Assembly (NCBI GenBank): GCA_029263415.1
Contig: JAJCXN010000055.1
Coordinates: 124,001-188,000, forward strand
DNA length: 64,000 bases
Reading direction: 5' to 3'
Source: Acidobacteriota bacterium
GTDB lineage: Bacteria > Acidobacteriota > Thermoanaerobaculia > Multivoradales > Multivoraceae
Part shown: positions 1 through 8,940 of the stretch, one piece after another
Layout: every line of letters starts with the position of its first letter
Position numbering within the stretch: position 1 is the first letter of the stretch
Made by a program: the position numbers and the translations under genes
Notes under the pieces: generated by a model
Seen by the model: the letters and a program-made list of their open reading frames with translations, nothing else
Database searches by the model: none
What the model was told of the DNA's origin: nothing

Positions 1-1792
1 CAAACTCAGTGACCCTGACCCGACCGAGCCATGCCTCGAGAGGGCCGTCCTTGCGGTGATTGAGGATTTCCAAGATCTCGGTCGACTTCTCGGTGAGAGG
101 TTGGGTGAAGTAGTCGACCCGCATTGGTTGTGCGATTGCCATCTTCTTTTGCTCGTCGAGCTCGGTGATGCCGAATTGCCGGCCGGCGTGCAGATAAATA
201 GCGCCGGGGTGGCATTCGCGAAGCGCCCGAATACCATCGACCGTGCCGATCGTGCGGCCGCTCGAGGTGGAGTAGATCGAGTAGTTGGCTCCTCCACCGC
301 GGAGGCTGACGTCGCGGTGGGGTCGTTGTCCGCGGCAATAGATCTCGCTGCCGTCTTCAGAACGGGTCAACTCGAAGTTACGGATGAGATCGTCAATTAC
401 CGGCTGGTGGCGCTCGACATACTCTTGGTCCCGGTCACGTGACAACGGCATTTCGGCGGCGGCGCATAGGAGGTGTTGACGTCCAATCACGCGGTTCTTA
501 GGAGAGACGATCAGTGGTTCGCACGGGCGTTGCAGGAACTCATCCGGATTTTGGAGCAAGTATTGGTCGAGCGCATCGGGTAGGGCGCAGAGCGCGGTCA
601 CCGACTCTCGTCCCTCTCGGCCCACTCGTCCGGAACGTTGCCAGGTGGCCATCATGCTGCCCGGGAAACCCACCAGAATGCAGGCATCAAGGCCTCCTAC
701 GTCGATTCCCATCTCCAAAGCAGAAGTGGAGATGACGGCGTCGAGCTTGCCGTCGAACAGATCTCGTTCGATCTGCCGGCGCTCGCTCGCTAGGAAGCCG
801 GCTCGGTAGTTGGCCACGCGTTTGGCCAGCTCGGGTTCTCGTCGTTTCAACCAGTTGTGCAAGAGCTCGGTCATGCGCCGCGCCTTGGTGAAGACGATCG
901 TCTTCAGGCCGTTGTTGACGCACTCGGTCAACAGCTCCAGGGCGGTGGTGTAGGGACTCGAGCTGGGCTGGAACAGCAGGAAGTGCCGGCCCTCGCGGGG
1001 CGCTCCAGACTCCTCGATCAGAGTGAAGGGACGCGCGGCTAGCGCTCCGGCAAACTCGGCTGCGTTGCTGGCGGTAGCGGACGACGCGATGATCTTGGGG
1101 TTGCCGCCGTGCCTGCGGCAGACACGTAGCAATCGTTGCAGTACGTGGTAGAAGTGGCAGCCGAAAATGCCGCGGTAGGTATGGAGTTCGTCGAGCACGA
1201 TCCACTTGAGGCTGCCTAGGAATTCGGCCCAGTGAGCGGCGTTCGACAAGATGCCATGGTGCAGCATGTCGGGGTTCGAGATCAACACTCGCGGTGGGTT
1301 GGCTCGAATCTGCTGCCGGTCTTTGCGCGAAGTGTCACCGTCGTAGATGGCGCAACCGGCCACATCGTCGGGGAGCTGGGCAGCGTGGGCCAGGCTGCGA
1401 AACTTCTGTAGCTGGTCTTGGCCGAGTGCCTTCAGTGGAAAGAGGAAGAGCGCCCGCCCGGGGCCGCGATTGTGGGCCTCTTCGAGCACTGGCAGCTGGA
1501 ACACGATCGACTTGCCGGAGGCCGTGGGGGTGGTGACGAGCACATCTTCGTCGCGTCGGGCAGCGTCGACTGCGGTGACTTGATGGCTCCAAAGGCGCCC
1601 GACACCGTTCATTACCATCGCAGCTTCGAGCGCTGCGGGCAGTGGGGTCTCGAGCGTGGCGAAGTGCGAGGGTTGCCCCGGAAGGAAGGCGCGATGGGTT
1701 AACTCGTCGGCGAGCTGCGGGTGTTGAGTCAATCCGTCGGTGAAGGGTTGCAGGCCCTGAGCAGGGACCGGTTGGCTTGGGGGTGAGGACAT
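1..1792 (-). CDS. MrfA/YprA-like DEAD/DEAH-box helicase, N-terminal part
   Basis: Superfamily 2 helicase truncated by the window edge; 597 codons are visible from an ATG at 1792. Walker A TPTASGKS is at residues 88-95, the motif II variant DELH at 201-204, SAT at 238-240 and motif VI QRSGRVGREG at 385-394. Between them, LISNPDML and LEMGIDVG match the YprA/MrfA/Hrq1-like DNA repair helicase family, which usually continues into a DUF1998 zinc-binding C-terminus lying outside this window. Likely cytoplasmic, ATP-dependent DNA unwinding in repair. The gene runs away from the PH-domain genes, so the 226-base spacer should hold divergent promoters. No strong ribosome site precedes the ATG. The family call is firm; the exact subfamily is inference. 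Confidence 0.9.
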   Translation of the reverse strand, partial: MSSPPSQPVPAQGLQPFTDGLTQHPQLADELTHRAFLPGQPSHFATLETPLPAALEAAMVMNGVGRLWSHQVTAVDAARRDEDVLVTTPTASGKSIVFQLPVLEEAHNRGPGRALFLFPLKALGQDQLQKFRSLAHAAQLPDDVAGCAIYDGDTSRKDRQQIRANPPRVLISNPDMLHHGILSNAAHWAEFLGSLKWIVLDELHTYRGIFGCHFYHVLQRLLRVCRRHGGNPKIIASSATASNAAEFAGALAARPFTLIEESGAPREGRHFLLFQPSSSPYTTALELLTECVNNGLKTIVFTKARRMTELLHNWLKRREPELAKRVANYRAGFLASERRQIERDLFDGKLDAVISTSALEMGIDVGGLDACILVGFPGSMMATWQRSGRVGREGRESVTALCALPDALDQYLLQNPDEFLQRPCEPLIVSPKNRVIGRQHLLCAAAEMPLSRDRDQEYVERHQPVIDDLIRNFELTRSEDGSEIYCRGQRPHRDVSLRGGGANYSIYSTSSGRTIGTVDGIRALRECHPGAIYLHAGRQFGITELDEQKKMAIAQPMRVDYFTQPLTEKSTEILEILNHRKDGPLEAWLGRVRVTEF

Positions 1793-2018
1793 TCGACCTG
1801 CGATGTTAGTGCTTGTCTGAGCAGAACGCTGAGAAGTCCTTCTGGAGCCTGTGATGTCGGAGCCGAAGCTGTTGGCCGCCAACATGATTGGACAACCGTC
1901 AAATAGCCTTCGGCGGGAAACGTCGTGCCGTGCGGAAGTTCTATGGGTTCCGATGCGTAGGGGCCGCTAGAGTAAGAGCACAACCTGAAAACGGAGTAAA
2001 AAGTGAAAGAAGTTCAGA

Positions 2019-2639
2019 TTGGCAGCAAGTGAACAAGCACTGAGATCGGTGCTACAACTCAGTCGACCCCACAAGAACCTCTGGTGGTACTACGCCCTGT
2101 GCTCATTGATCTTGGGCCCGTTCTTTTTCTTCATGTTGATTCCGCTCACCTTCCGCTTCAGAACAATGCGTTATGAGTTCGACGACGAAGGCGTGTCGAT
2201 GCGATGGGGCGTCTTCTTTCGCCGCGAGATCTCACTCAACTACTCGCGTATCCAAGACATTCATCTGAAGAGTAATCTGGTGCAGCGCTGGCTCGGTCTA
2301 GGCGACGTCAAGCTGCAGACCGCCAGCGGCTCAGCCAGTGCCGAGATGACCATCGAGGGCTTCCAGGAGTTCGAAGTGGTCAGAGATTTTCTCTACTCGC
2401 GCATGCGGGGCGCAAAGCAAAACCGCGGCGTGCAGGCGGCACCTGATGGGCAGCCGGCCCTGCGTGCGCCAGATGCAGCGAGTGCTGCGGTGAACAACGA
2501 GCATCTAGTTGCCGAGCCAGCTGGCGACATAGCCAGCGCTGATGTGATTGCTGAGTTGCGCGCAGCCAGAATAGAGATGCGTCGGCTTGCGGATCGACTT
2601 GAGTCGCTGGCGCAGGCCAGCGGGAGTGTCGAGCAGTGA
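2019..2639 (+). CDS. bacterial PH-domain membrane protein (YdbS-like)
   Basis: A 206-residue protein. One hydrophobic segment (about residues 24-46, rich in W, Y, L and F) is followed by a bacterial PH-like domain with a YEFDDEGVSMRWGVFFRREI-type strand pattern and 'YSRIQDIHLK', typical of the YdbS/YdbT (bPH2) family. The C-terminal 60 residues are Ala-rich and end in a helix likely to form a coiled coil. The start is a TTG preceded by the purine-rich GAAAGAAG; an in-frame TGA at 2004 rules out an earlier start. Its stop overlaps the next gene as GTGA, so the two are translationally coupled. Function unknown; these proteins usually occur in pairs in the inner membrane. Confidence 0.75.
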   Translation: MAASEQALRSVLQLSRPHKNLWWYYALCSLILGPFFFFMLIPLTFRFRTMRYEFDDEGVSMRWGVFFRREISLNYSRIQDIHLKSNLVQRWLGLGDVKLQTASGSASAEMTIEGFQEFEVVRDFLYSRMRGAKQNRGVQAAPDGQPALRAPDAASAAVNNEHLVAEPAGDIASADVIAELRAARIEMRRLADRLESLAQASGSVEQ

Positions 2640-3529
2640 AGTCGTTTGTACTGCGCTTCTTGAAGATTGCCGAGCGACCAACACCGCCCCCCGACGCTGA
2701 CGCTTCGTTTGAGTTGTTCAATCCGTCCAAGCGCTTGCTCATGCTGAACTGGATTCGTTGGGTCATTAGGCAGTTTTGGGCGTTGGTCGGCGTGGTGTTC
2801 TCCCTTGCCTTCTTGGGCGCGGTCGATCTCCCGCAGTTTCTGCAAAGAGTCGCTTCGATCGCGGACCAGGTCAGGCAAGGCATGCCCTTGGATGAGAACC
2901 TTGAGATTCAAATGGGCAAGCTCGCGATCGACACCAACGTTACGCTGGTCGAACTTCTGTCGTGGGTCGAAGTCTTGGCGATTGGGGGCTTCTTGATCCA
3001 GTTAGTGGTTTCAGGCTTTCTAGTCAATCTGCGCTGGCAGATGCACTGGTACATGGTCTCTGATCGGATTCTGGGAATCCGCAAAGGGCTTGGCAAGGTC
3101 AACGAGCAGACTATGACCATCGCCAACGTGCAGAACATGAAGATCCGCCAGGGCCCGTTGCAACGGCTCTTCGGGATCTCGGACCTCGAAGTGCACACCG
3201 CCGGCGGCACCAGCTCTTCGGCTGACGGCACCACAAGCAGCGAGCAACTGCACGTGGGGAAGTTCGAGGGGCTGGATGACGCCGAAGGTCTGAGGCAGAC
3301 CATTCGCACAGCGCTGGCCCGGTCGCGCACGGCGGGTCTGGGTGATCCTGATGATATTGATCACGCGACGGTTGCGAGCGACTTGGCGGCGGCCTCTGCG
3401 CCCGTCACAGCAACGAGTCCCCTGAATGGTCCGTTGCTCAGTCAGGAGGCCCGCGGTTTCAAGGACGAGGTGGTTCGAGCGCGCTTGGCTGCAGAGACGC
3501 TGCTCAAGAACATCGCGACCAAGGTGTAG
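2636..3529 (+). CDS. second PH-domain membrane protein (YdbT-like)
   Basis: A 297-residue partner of the preceding gene, starting at the GTG of a GTGA overlap. Two hydrophobic segments (about residues 45-65 and 115-135) precede a PH-like domain containing 'WYMVSDRILGIRKG', 'TIANVQNMKIRQGPLQRLFGI' (split here for description) and 'SDLEVHTAGG', the usual YdbT pattern in which a short helix and a strand follow the membrane part. The C-terminus is variable and Ala/Thr-rich. Probably forms a complex with the upstream protein in the inner membrane; no enzymatic motif is visible. The DNA glycosylase gene begins 5 bases downstream, so all three may share a transcript. Confidence 0.72.
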   Translation: MKSFVLRFLKIAERPTPPPDADASFELFNPSKRLLMLNWIRWVIRQFWALVGVVFSLAFLGAVDLPQFLQRVASIADQVRQGMPLDENLEIQMGKLAIDTNVTLVELLSWVEVLAIGGFLIQLVVSGFLVNLRWQMHWYMVSDRILGIRKGLGKVNEQTMTIANVQNMKIRQGPLQRLFGISDLEVHTAGGTSSSADGTTSSEQLHVGKFEGLDDAEGLRQTIRTALARSRTAGLGDPDDIDHATVASDLAAASAPVTATSPLNGPLLSQEARGFKDEVVRARLAAETLLKNIATKV

Positions 3530-3534
3530 TCGGG

Positions 3535-4440
3535 ATGCCCGAGCTTCCCGATGTCGACCTCTACGTGGAGGCAATCGCGGAGCGAACCCTCGGCGCGCAG
3601 TTTGTTCGCTTGAGGCTGGGCAGCCCGTTTGTCCTGCGCTCGGTGACGCCGATGGCAATTGACTTGGAAGGCAACAACGTTGTCGGCGTCAGTCGTCTGG
3701 GTAAGCGGGTTGTGGTCGAACTCGAGGGTTCGCTCTTCATGGTGATTCACCTGATGATCGCCGGTCGCTTTAGGTGGCTCGAACCAGGCAAAGAACCGTC
3801 ACTCAAGGTGAAGAACAACATCGCGGTGCTGGAGTTCAGCACGGGCTCGCTCTTGCTGACTGAGGCTGGCAGCAAGAAGCGTGCGTCGATCCATCTAGCC
3901 GGGTCGCTTAAAGCCTTGGAGGAGCACGAGCGCGGCGGGCTCGAAGTTCTCGATGCGACCTTCGAGGTCTTTCGTGAAGTGCTCCTGCGTCGCAATCACA
4001 CGGTGAAACGCAGCCTCACTGATCCGCGGATCTTGTCTGGCATCGGCAACGCGTACTCCGACGAAATCCTGCATCGCGCGAGGCTCTCTCCACTCACTTG
4101 GACAAGTCGGCTTAACGATGAAGAACTCAAGCGACTGTACGCCTCGATCCATGAGGTCTTGGTCGAGTGGCGCGATTTGCTGCGCGACAAGGCCAAGGGC
4201 GAGTTTCCAAGGAAAGTCACTGCCTTCCACCAAGAAATGTCAGTCCACGGCAAGTACAAGCAGCCATGTCCCGCCTGCGAGGCCCCCGTTCAACGGATTG
4301 TGTACGCCCAGAACGAGTGCAACTACTGCGTCAACTGCCAGACCAAGGGCAAGGTCTTGGCTGATCGCGCGCTGTCCAGGTTGCTTGGCAAAGATTGGCC
4401 TCGCACGCTCGAGGAACTCGAGGAGCGGCGACCGGGCTAG
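3535..4440 (+). CDS. Fpg/Nei family DNA glycosylase
   Basis: A 301-residue base-excision-repair glycosylase/AP lyase. It begins PELPDVD, giving the catalytic N-terminal proline (after Met removal) and the adjacent Glu of the family. The central helix-two-turns-helix reads 'DPRILSGIGNAYSDEIL', and a C-terminal zinc finger has Cys at about 245, 248, 265 and 268 (CPAC...CVNC). The finger tail differs from the classical 'GRSTFFCPxCQ' ending because about 30 further residues follow it, so it may belong to an Fpg-like side family rather than strict MutM. The ATG is 5 bases after the PH-domain gene stop. Acts in the cytoplasm on oxidised purines or pyrimidines (inferred from the family). Confidence 0.9.
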   Translation: MPELPDVDLYVEAIAERTLGAQFVRLRLGSPFVLRSVTPMAIDLEGNNVVGVSRLGKRVVVELEGSLFMVIHLMIAGRFRWLEPGKEPSLKVKNNIAVLEFSTGSLLLTEAGSKKRASIHLAGSLKALEEHERGGLEVLDATFEVFREVLLRRNHTVKRSLTDPRILSGIGNAYSDEILHRARLSPLTWTSRLNDEELKRLYASIHEVLVEWRDLLRDKAKGEFPRKVTAFHQEMSVHGKYKQPCPACEAPVQRIVYAQNECNYCVNCQTKGKVLADRALSRLLGKDWPRTLEELEERRPG

Positions 4441-4511
4441 TCGTCGCGCCCTGGGTTTCGGCGCGGCGATGGGTACCGGTGAGTGAGTTTGCGGTTTCTT
4501 TGCAGGGCTTC

Positions 4512-4540
4512 TTGCGCATATAGCAAAATCCAGATATAAG
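4512..4540 (+). promoter_or_regulatory. candidate sigma-70-type promoter for the DUF1800/DUF1501 pair
   Basis: TTGCGC (4512-4517) and TATAAG (4535-4540) are separated by 17 bases. A start near 4547 would leave a leader of about 180 bases before the DUF1800 ATG. The 285-base spacer 4441-4725 holds nothing else I recognise except the ribosome site GAGAGGGA just before 4726. Confidence 0.4.
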
Positions 4541-4725
4541 TAGGCATCTAGGTTGCAGTGCGGTTCCGATGAGATTCGATTGCTCTAGAGGCTCACGCTG
4601 AGCTGACCCCTCCGTCAGACCAGAGTGCGGCCGCCTAAGCCCCCAGAAGAAGAGCTCCGGACTGACGCAATCTGCGTTCTGATAGGCGCTCCTTCGTTTT
4701 TGACTTCGAGAGAGGGAAAGCAGAT

Positions 4726-6534
4726 ATGAGCCAGCCCGAAGCCTTCGTGGGATCGCTCGACGATGATGACCAGGGCAGTGAATTGCCGTTGTACGACACG
4801 CCCAGAGCGCAGTCGACGCTGACCGATCCCAATCGCTATGACGGCCTAGCTACGAGCGAAGAACGCGGCGCTCCGGACCTCTATGTGCTGGCGGTCAGCC
4901 GACTCGGCTACGGTCACAAGCACGGTCAGCGAGCAGAGTGGAATGCTCTTGGGGCCAACGAGCAAGAGCGCTGGGACAATTACTTGAAACAACAGCTCGA
5001 TCCAGACAACAACGACGGGGCGGATGCCTTTCCGGGCCACCCTGGCACGATCGATGACAGCGACTACACGACGCGCAAGGCTGCAGCTGGCTACCAGACC
5101 CTCGATCTCACCCTCCATGAGCTGTGGAGAGACTACGAACGCGATCTTCTCGGCGTCACTAGTTCGAACGATCCGCAAGAAGAGTGCGAACTCGATTGGT
5201 TCTTACGGTCGATCTATACCAAGCGCCAGCTCGAACAAACGATGACTGAGTTCTGGGTGGATCACTTCAACATCTACAGTGTTGAATCACCAACCGAGTC
5301 GATTTGGCCGGACTGGGTCAAGATGCTGAGTGGGCATGCGTTCGGCAATTTCCACAGCCTTCTGTATGACACCGCTCATCATCCGGCGATGCTTTACTAC
5401 CTTGATCAGTACACTAGCCAATTCGCGGGGCCGAACGAGAACTACGCTCGCGAGCTAGTGGAGCTCCATACACTGGGCGCTGAGAACTACCTCGGCGTGT
5501 TGCCGCAGGCTGCGGTGCCCAATACCAAGTGGGCCGCGTATTCGGCGCAGCTTGGCGGTCTCTTTCACCCGACGCTGGGCATTCCAGATGGATACGTCGA
5601 CAACGACATCTTTCAGGCCGCTGCCGCTTTGGCGGGTTGGACGTTCGAGGGTGCTCCGGGTACTGGGGCTGGTGAGACTGACGGCCCCACAGGCGGCGAG
5701 TACTTCTTCGAGACCGATTGGCACCCCAATACGGCACAGATGACGTGTCTGGGTTTCGGTGTGATCAACATTCAAAGCACCACGCCTCGCGCGCTGCGAG
5801 GGGATCGGGTGCTCGAGATGCTGGCCTATCACCCGGGGACGGCTCGCCACGTGTGCCGCAAGTTGGTGCGCAAGTTCGTCTCGGAGGCAGCGGCCGATCA
5901 AGACACACCCGGTTCGCTAGTCCACACCGCAGCTGACGTGTTCTTCACTGAGCGCAACAGCCCGGTGCAGATTCGCAAAGTGCTTGAGCACATTTTTGCT
6001 TCTACTGAATTTCTAAACTCGTTTGGTTCGAAGATCAAGCGTCCGTTCGAAGTGATCGTGAGTATGTTGCGGGCGACCAGAGCTCACTTCGATTTCTCCT
6101 TGGGGGGGGACGAAACTTCGAGCTTTCTCAGCCACTTCGGCCGAACTGGGCATCGTCCTTTTCGCTGGAGTCCTCCAGATGGATATCCCGACGTTCGAGG
6201 GAACTGGGAGACCGCTGCGCCTCGTGTAATGACCTGGCGGATGGGTCAGTGGTTTGCTGACACTCGAACCGACGCAGATAACCTCTTTATGCCGATCCGA
6301 ACCATCACGCCGGGGTCGGTGCCCCGCACGCCGAATGGTCTGGTGGACTACTGGCTGGACAGGATATTCCCTCAGGGCGTTTCGGCCTCCTACCGGGAGG
6401 AGATCGTCGACTTCATGGCCCAGGGATTCAACCCTGATACCACCCTTATCATCGAAGACAACAACTCCACCGAGTGGCGGCTGCAGATGATGATCGCCTT
6501 GATCATGGCAACCCCCGAATTCAGCGAGCGCTAG
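4726..6534 (+). CDS. DUF1800 family protein
   Basis: A 602-residue member of the DUF1800 family, recognisable by 'FWVDHFN' near residue 176, 'NYARELVELHTLG' near 237-249 and the C-terminal 'ATPEFSER'. These proteins are nearly always encoded directly before a DUF1501 protein, as here (11-base gap). The pair is thought to act in the cell envelope, but its biochemical role is not established. No clear signal peptide is visible: the N-terminus is acidic. A strong purine-rich ribosome site (GAGAGGGA) precedes the ATG. A probable promoter lies about 190 bases upstream. Confidence 0.88.
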   Translation: MSQPEAFVGSLDDDDQGSELPLYDTPRAQSTLTDPNRYDGLATSEERGAPDLYVLAVSRLGYGHKHGQRAEWNALGANEQERWDNYLKQQLDPDNNDGADAFPGHPGTIDDSDYTTRKAAAGYQTLDLTLHELWRDYERDLLGVTSSNDPQEECELDWFLRSIYTKRQLEQTMTEFWVDHFNIYSVESPTESIWPDWVKMLSGHAFGNFHSLLYDTAHHPAMLYYLDQYTSQFAGPNENYARELVELHTLGAENYLGVLPQAAVPNTKWAAYSAQLGGLFHPTLGIPDGYVDNDIFQAAAALAGWTFEGAPGTGAGETDGPTGGEYFFETDWHPNTAQMTCLGFGVINIQSTTPRALRGDRVLEMLAYHPGTARHVCRKLVRKFVSEAAADQDTPGSLVHTAADVFFTERNSPVQIRKVLEHIFASTEFLNSFGSKIKRPFEVIVSMLRATRAHFDFSLGGDETSSFLSHFGRTGHRPFRWSPPDGYPDVRGNWETAAPRVMTWRMGQWFADTRTDADNLFMPIRTITPGSVPRTPNGLVDYWLDRIFPQGVSASYREEIVDFMAQGFNPDTTLIIEDNNSTEWRLQMMIALIMATPEFSER

Positions 6535-6545
6535 GAGACACGCAT

Positions 6546-7988
6546 ATGGCTACAACACGACGCAAGTTCATTGGTGGTTGTTCTGCAGCGATCGCCGCGA
6601 TGGCAGGGTCCTCGAGGATAAGCAAGCTGACTTTTGGCGACCCCGGCAGTCTCAATGGCAACGTTCTTGTGAACATCTTCCTTCGCGGTGGTTGGGACTC
6701 GATGAACATCCTGATTCCTGCGGGCGGGGCGGATCGCGGTGAGTATGAAGCAGCGCGCCCTAGTCTCCAGATCGCGCTGCCAGGCGGCGCGGGCGCTGGT
6801 GATCCGGCGCTAGCTTTGACTGGCAGTGCCTCGCGCACCATTGCCCCAGGAATCCCGACGGTCAACAATGGCGGCGGTCTGTTCGTCCATCCACGGTTAA
6901 TGAACACTTTTGATGTCAACCGTCCGGGCGAGCTTTGGGACATCTGGACGCAGGGGAACCTGGCGTTTGTGCCTGCAGCGGGCCTCAGTCAGGTGTTGAC
7001 GCGCAGTCACTTTGATGCCCAGGAGATCATCGAACTCGGCACCGGCACGACCAGTGGTAGTGATGGCTGGCTGGCGCGGCACCTGTCGACCAATGGCTCT
7101 AATCTTGACCCCGAGGCGCTGATTCACGGTGCCGCAATCGGTTCGCAGGAACCGACGTCTTTGCTTGGTGCTCCGGGCACCGCTGGCTTTGGCGATATCA
7201 ATACCTTCAATCTGCAGGAGGGTTACTCCACCTGGCGCCCCGCAATGCGCACCGCATTGCGCAACGTGATTGAGGGTGGCGGGACTCTCAACCACCTTTC
7301 AGGTCTCGACTCGCTGGACGCGGTGGACATCATTGAAAGCGCAACCGGCGAGGACTACACGCCAGAACCGGGGGTCACGTACACGGGGAGCCTCGCCGAC
7401 AGCCTGGAATCGGTGGCGCAGATGGTCAAACTGGACCTCGGGCTGCAGGTCGCGACGATTGACTACGGTGGCTGGGACACCCACAACGGCCAGGGCGACA
7501 ACAGCGGCGGTGGGTTTGGGTCCACGCTTGAGTGGGTTCGCACGGCTTTAGCCAATTTCTACCTGGACCTCAACGGCTCGGGCTCTGACCCCTACATCGA
7601 CAAGGTCACCGTGGTTGTGCAAAGCGAGTTCGGTCGTCGATTGATAGAGAACAACGATCGCGGCACCGACCACGGCTACGGCAACATGATGATGGTCATG
7701 GGTGGCAAGGTGAACGGTGGTGTCTATGGCTCCTGGCCGGGCTTGCAGCCTGGCGACCTGGTGGACAACAACGACCTGCAGGTGACCACTGACTATCGCA
7801 AGGTCATGACTGAGATCTTGGTGCGCAGACTGTGCAACCCGAACATTGAAACAGTGTTCCCCAACTACCCGGCCGAGTATCAGTCGACCGGCGGCCCGTT
7901 GGGTATCGTCGAAGGCAACGACTTGCCGATCACGCCAGTGATTTTTCAGGATGGCTTCGAGTCAGGAAGCACAAACGCTTGGGGGTAG
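6546..7988 (+). CDS. DUF1501 family protein, Tat-type leader and DGFESG tail
   Basis: A 480-residue DUF1501 protein starting at the ATG after AGGAGA. It begins TTRRKFIGG, a twin-arginine-like signal followed by an Ala-rich hydrophobic stretch, so Tat export is likely. Family marks include 'VNIFLRGGWDSMN', 'TIDYGGWDTH', 'VVVQSEFGRR' and 'DHGYGNMMMVMGG'; the fold resembles the alkaline phosphatase/sulfatase superfamily (family knowledge). The last residues read IFQDGFESGSTNAWG, a short tail resembling a recurrent C-terminal motif of secreted proteins in some GC-rich Gram-negatives. Encoded 11 bases after its usual DUF1800 partner. Exact function unknown. Confidence 0.9.
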   Translation: MATTRRKFIGGCSAAIAAMAGSSRISKLTFGDPGSLNGNVLVNIFLRGGWDSMNILIPAGGADRGEYEAARPSLQIALPGGAGAGDPALALTGSASRTIAPGIPTVNNGGGLFVHPRLMNTFDVNRPGELWDIWTQGNLAFVPAAGLSQVLTRSHFDAQEIIELGTGTTSGSDGWLARHLSTNGSNLDPEALIHGAAIGSQEPTSLLGAPGTAGFGDINTFNLQEGYSTWRPAMRTALRNVIEGGGTLNHLSGLDSLDAVDIIESATGEDYTPEPGVTYTGSLADSLESVAQMVKLDLGLQVATIDYGGWDTHNGQGDNSGGGFGSTLEWVRTALANFYLDLNGSGSDPYIDKVTVVVQSEFGRRLIENNDRGTDHGYGNMMMVMGGKVNGGVYGSWPGLQPGDLVDNNDLQVTTDYRKVMTEILVRRLCNPNIETVFPNYPAEYQSTGGPLGIVEGNDLPITPVIFQDGFESGSTNAWG

Positions 7989-8073
7989 GCCTCTAGCCAC
8001 GGTTGTCGGTGAGGGAACCCAGTCGGTTTTTCTCCTCGGAATCAGGTGTGCGGGCACTGCTACGGCTAACGAT

Positions 8074-8096
8074 GGCCATCTTTGGTGGCCATCTTT
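8074..8096. repeat. short tandem duplication, 13-base unit
   Basis: GGCCATCTTT occurs at 8074-8083 and again at 8087-8096 with GGT between, so the unit is 13 bases. It lies in the 181-base spacer between the DUF1501 gene and the TatD gene. Confidence 0.85.
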
Positions 8097-8169
8097 CGCG
8101 GTCATCAGCGGCTCGGCAGCGGCCAATCGTTTTCCGGGATGGGCTGTGAGGCCGTGGTAATTTCCTCGG

Positions 8170-8940
8170 ATGCCAGTGCCTCTCATCGACACCCACACGC
8201 ATCTGGGCGACCCGGTCTTCGATGCTGATCGCGAGGCTGTCTTGCGCCGCGCTGCCGCCGCCGGAGTCTGTTCCGTGGTTGTGGTCACCGAAAGCCACGA
8301 CGAGATCGCGCGCAATCTTGCTCTGAGTGAGCGCCATCCAGAGTTTCGGCTGGCGTTTGGTCAGTATCCAACAAGGTTGGATCGAACCGAGGCGCGTCAG
8401 TTTGTTGAGAGCATTCGAGCACACCGAGAGCGCTTGGTCGCGATCGGAGAGGTTGGGCTTGACCGCTGGAAGGTACAGGAGGAAGACCAGCGCACGACCC
8501 AGCGCGAGCTGTTTTCTCAGTTCATCGATCTGGGCCTAGAGCTCGACTTGCCGCTCAACGTCCATTCGCGTTCGGCAGGATCCCACGCTATCGAGTTGCT
8601 GCTCCAACGCGGGGCACGGCGGGTGCAAATGCATGCCTTCGATGGAAAGCATTCAAAGGCCAAGGCTGCGGTTGAAGCTGGTTATTTCTTCTCGGTTAGC
8701 CCGTCGATTGTGCGGTCCAATCAACAACGCAAACTCGTCAATCTGCTGCCAATGGGCTGCCTGCTGCTCGAAACAGACAGCCCGGTGTTAGGTCCTTTGC
8801 GGGAGGAACGCAACGAACCGGCGAATGTCGCTGTTTCGCTCGGCGTGATTGCTGAACTGAAGGGCGTCTGTGTTGAAGAAGTGCGGGAACGCGTCTTTGA
8901 CAACACTGTGCGGCTCTACGGCGAGGCGATCCTCGGCTAG
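8170..8940 (+). CDS. TatD family metal-dependent hydrolase
   Basis: A 256-residue TatD-type amidohydrolase. Metal ligands are visible in order: DTHTHLGD (HxH) near residue 8, GEVGLDRW near residue 93, NVHSR near 128, MHAFDG near 154 and LLLETDSPVLG near 200. The family are Mg-dependent DNases or related hydrolases in the cytoplasm. 'FQY' and 'GLDRW' replace the more usual 'GLDYY', so substrate preference may differ. The gene overlaps the convergent acyl-CoA synthetase: the last four bases CTAG supply the stop codons of both genes on opposite strands. Confidence 0.9.
   Translation: MPVPLIDTHTHLGDPVFDADREAVLRRAAAAGVCSVVVVTESHDEIARNLALSERHPEFRLAFGQYPTRLDRTEARQFVESIRAHRERLVAIGEVGLDRWKVQEEDQRTTQRELFSQFIDLGLELDLPLNVHSRSAGSHAIELLLQRGARRVQMHAFDGKHSKAKAAVEAGYFFSVSPSIVRSNQQRKLVNLLPMGCLLLETDSPVLGPLREERNEPANVAVSLGVIAELKGVCVEEVRERVFDNTVRLYGEAILG

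Noticed and set aside
2380-2911. Long minus-strand frames opposite the PH-domain genes
   Set aside because: Antisense shadows of convincing plus-strand genes with overlapping starts; Ser/Arg-rich translation without family features.
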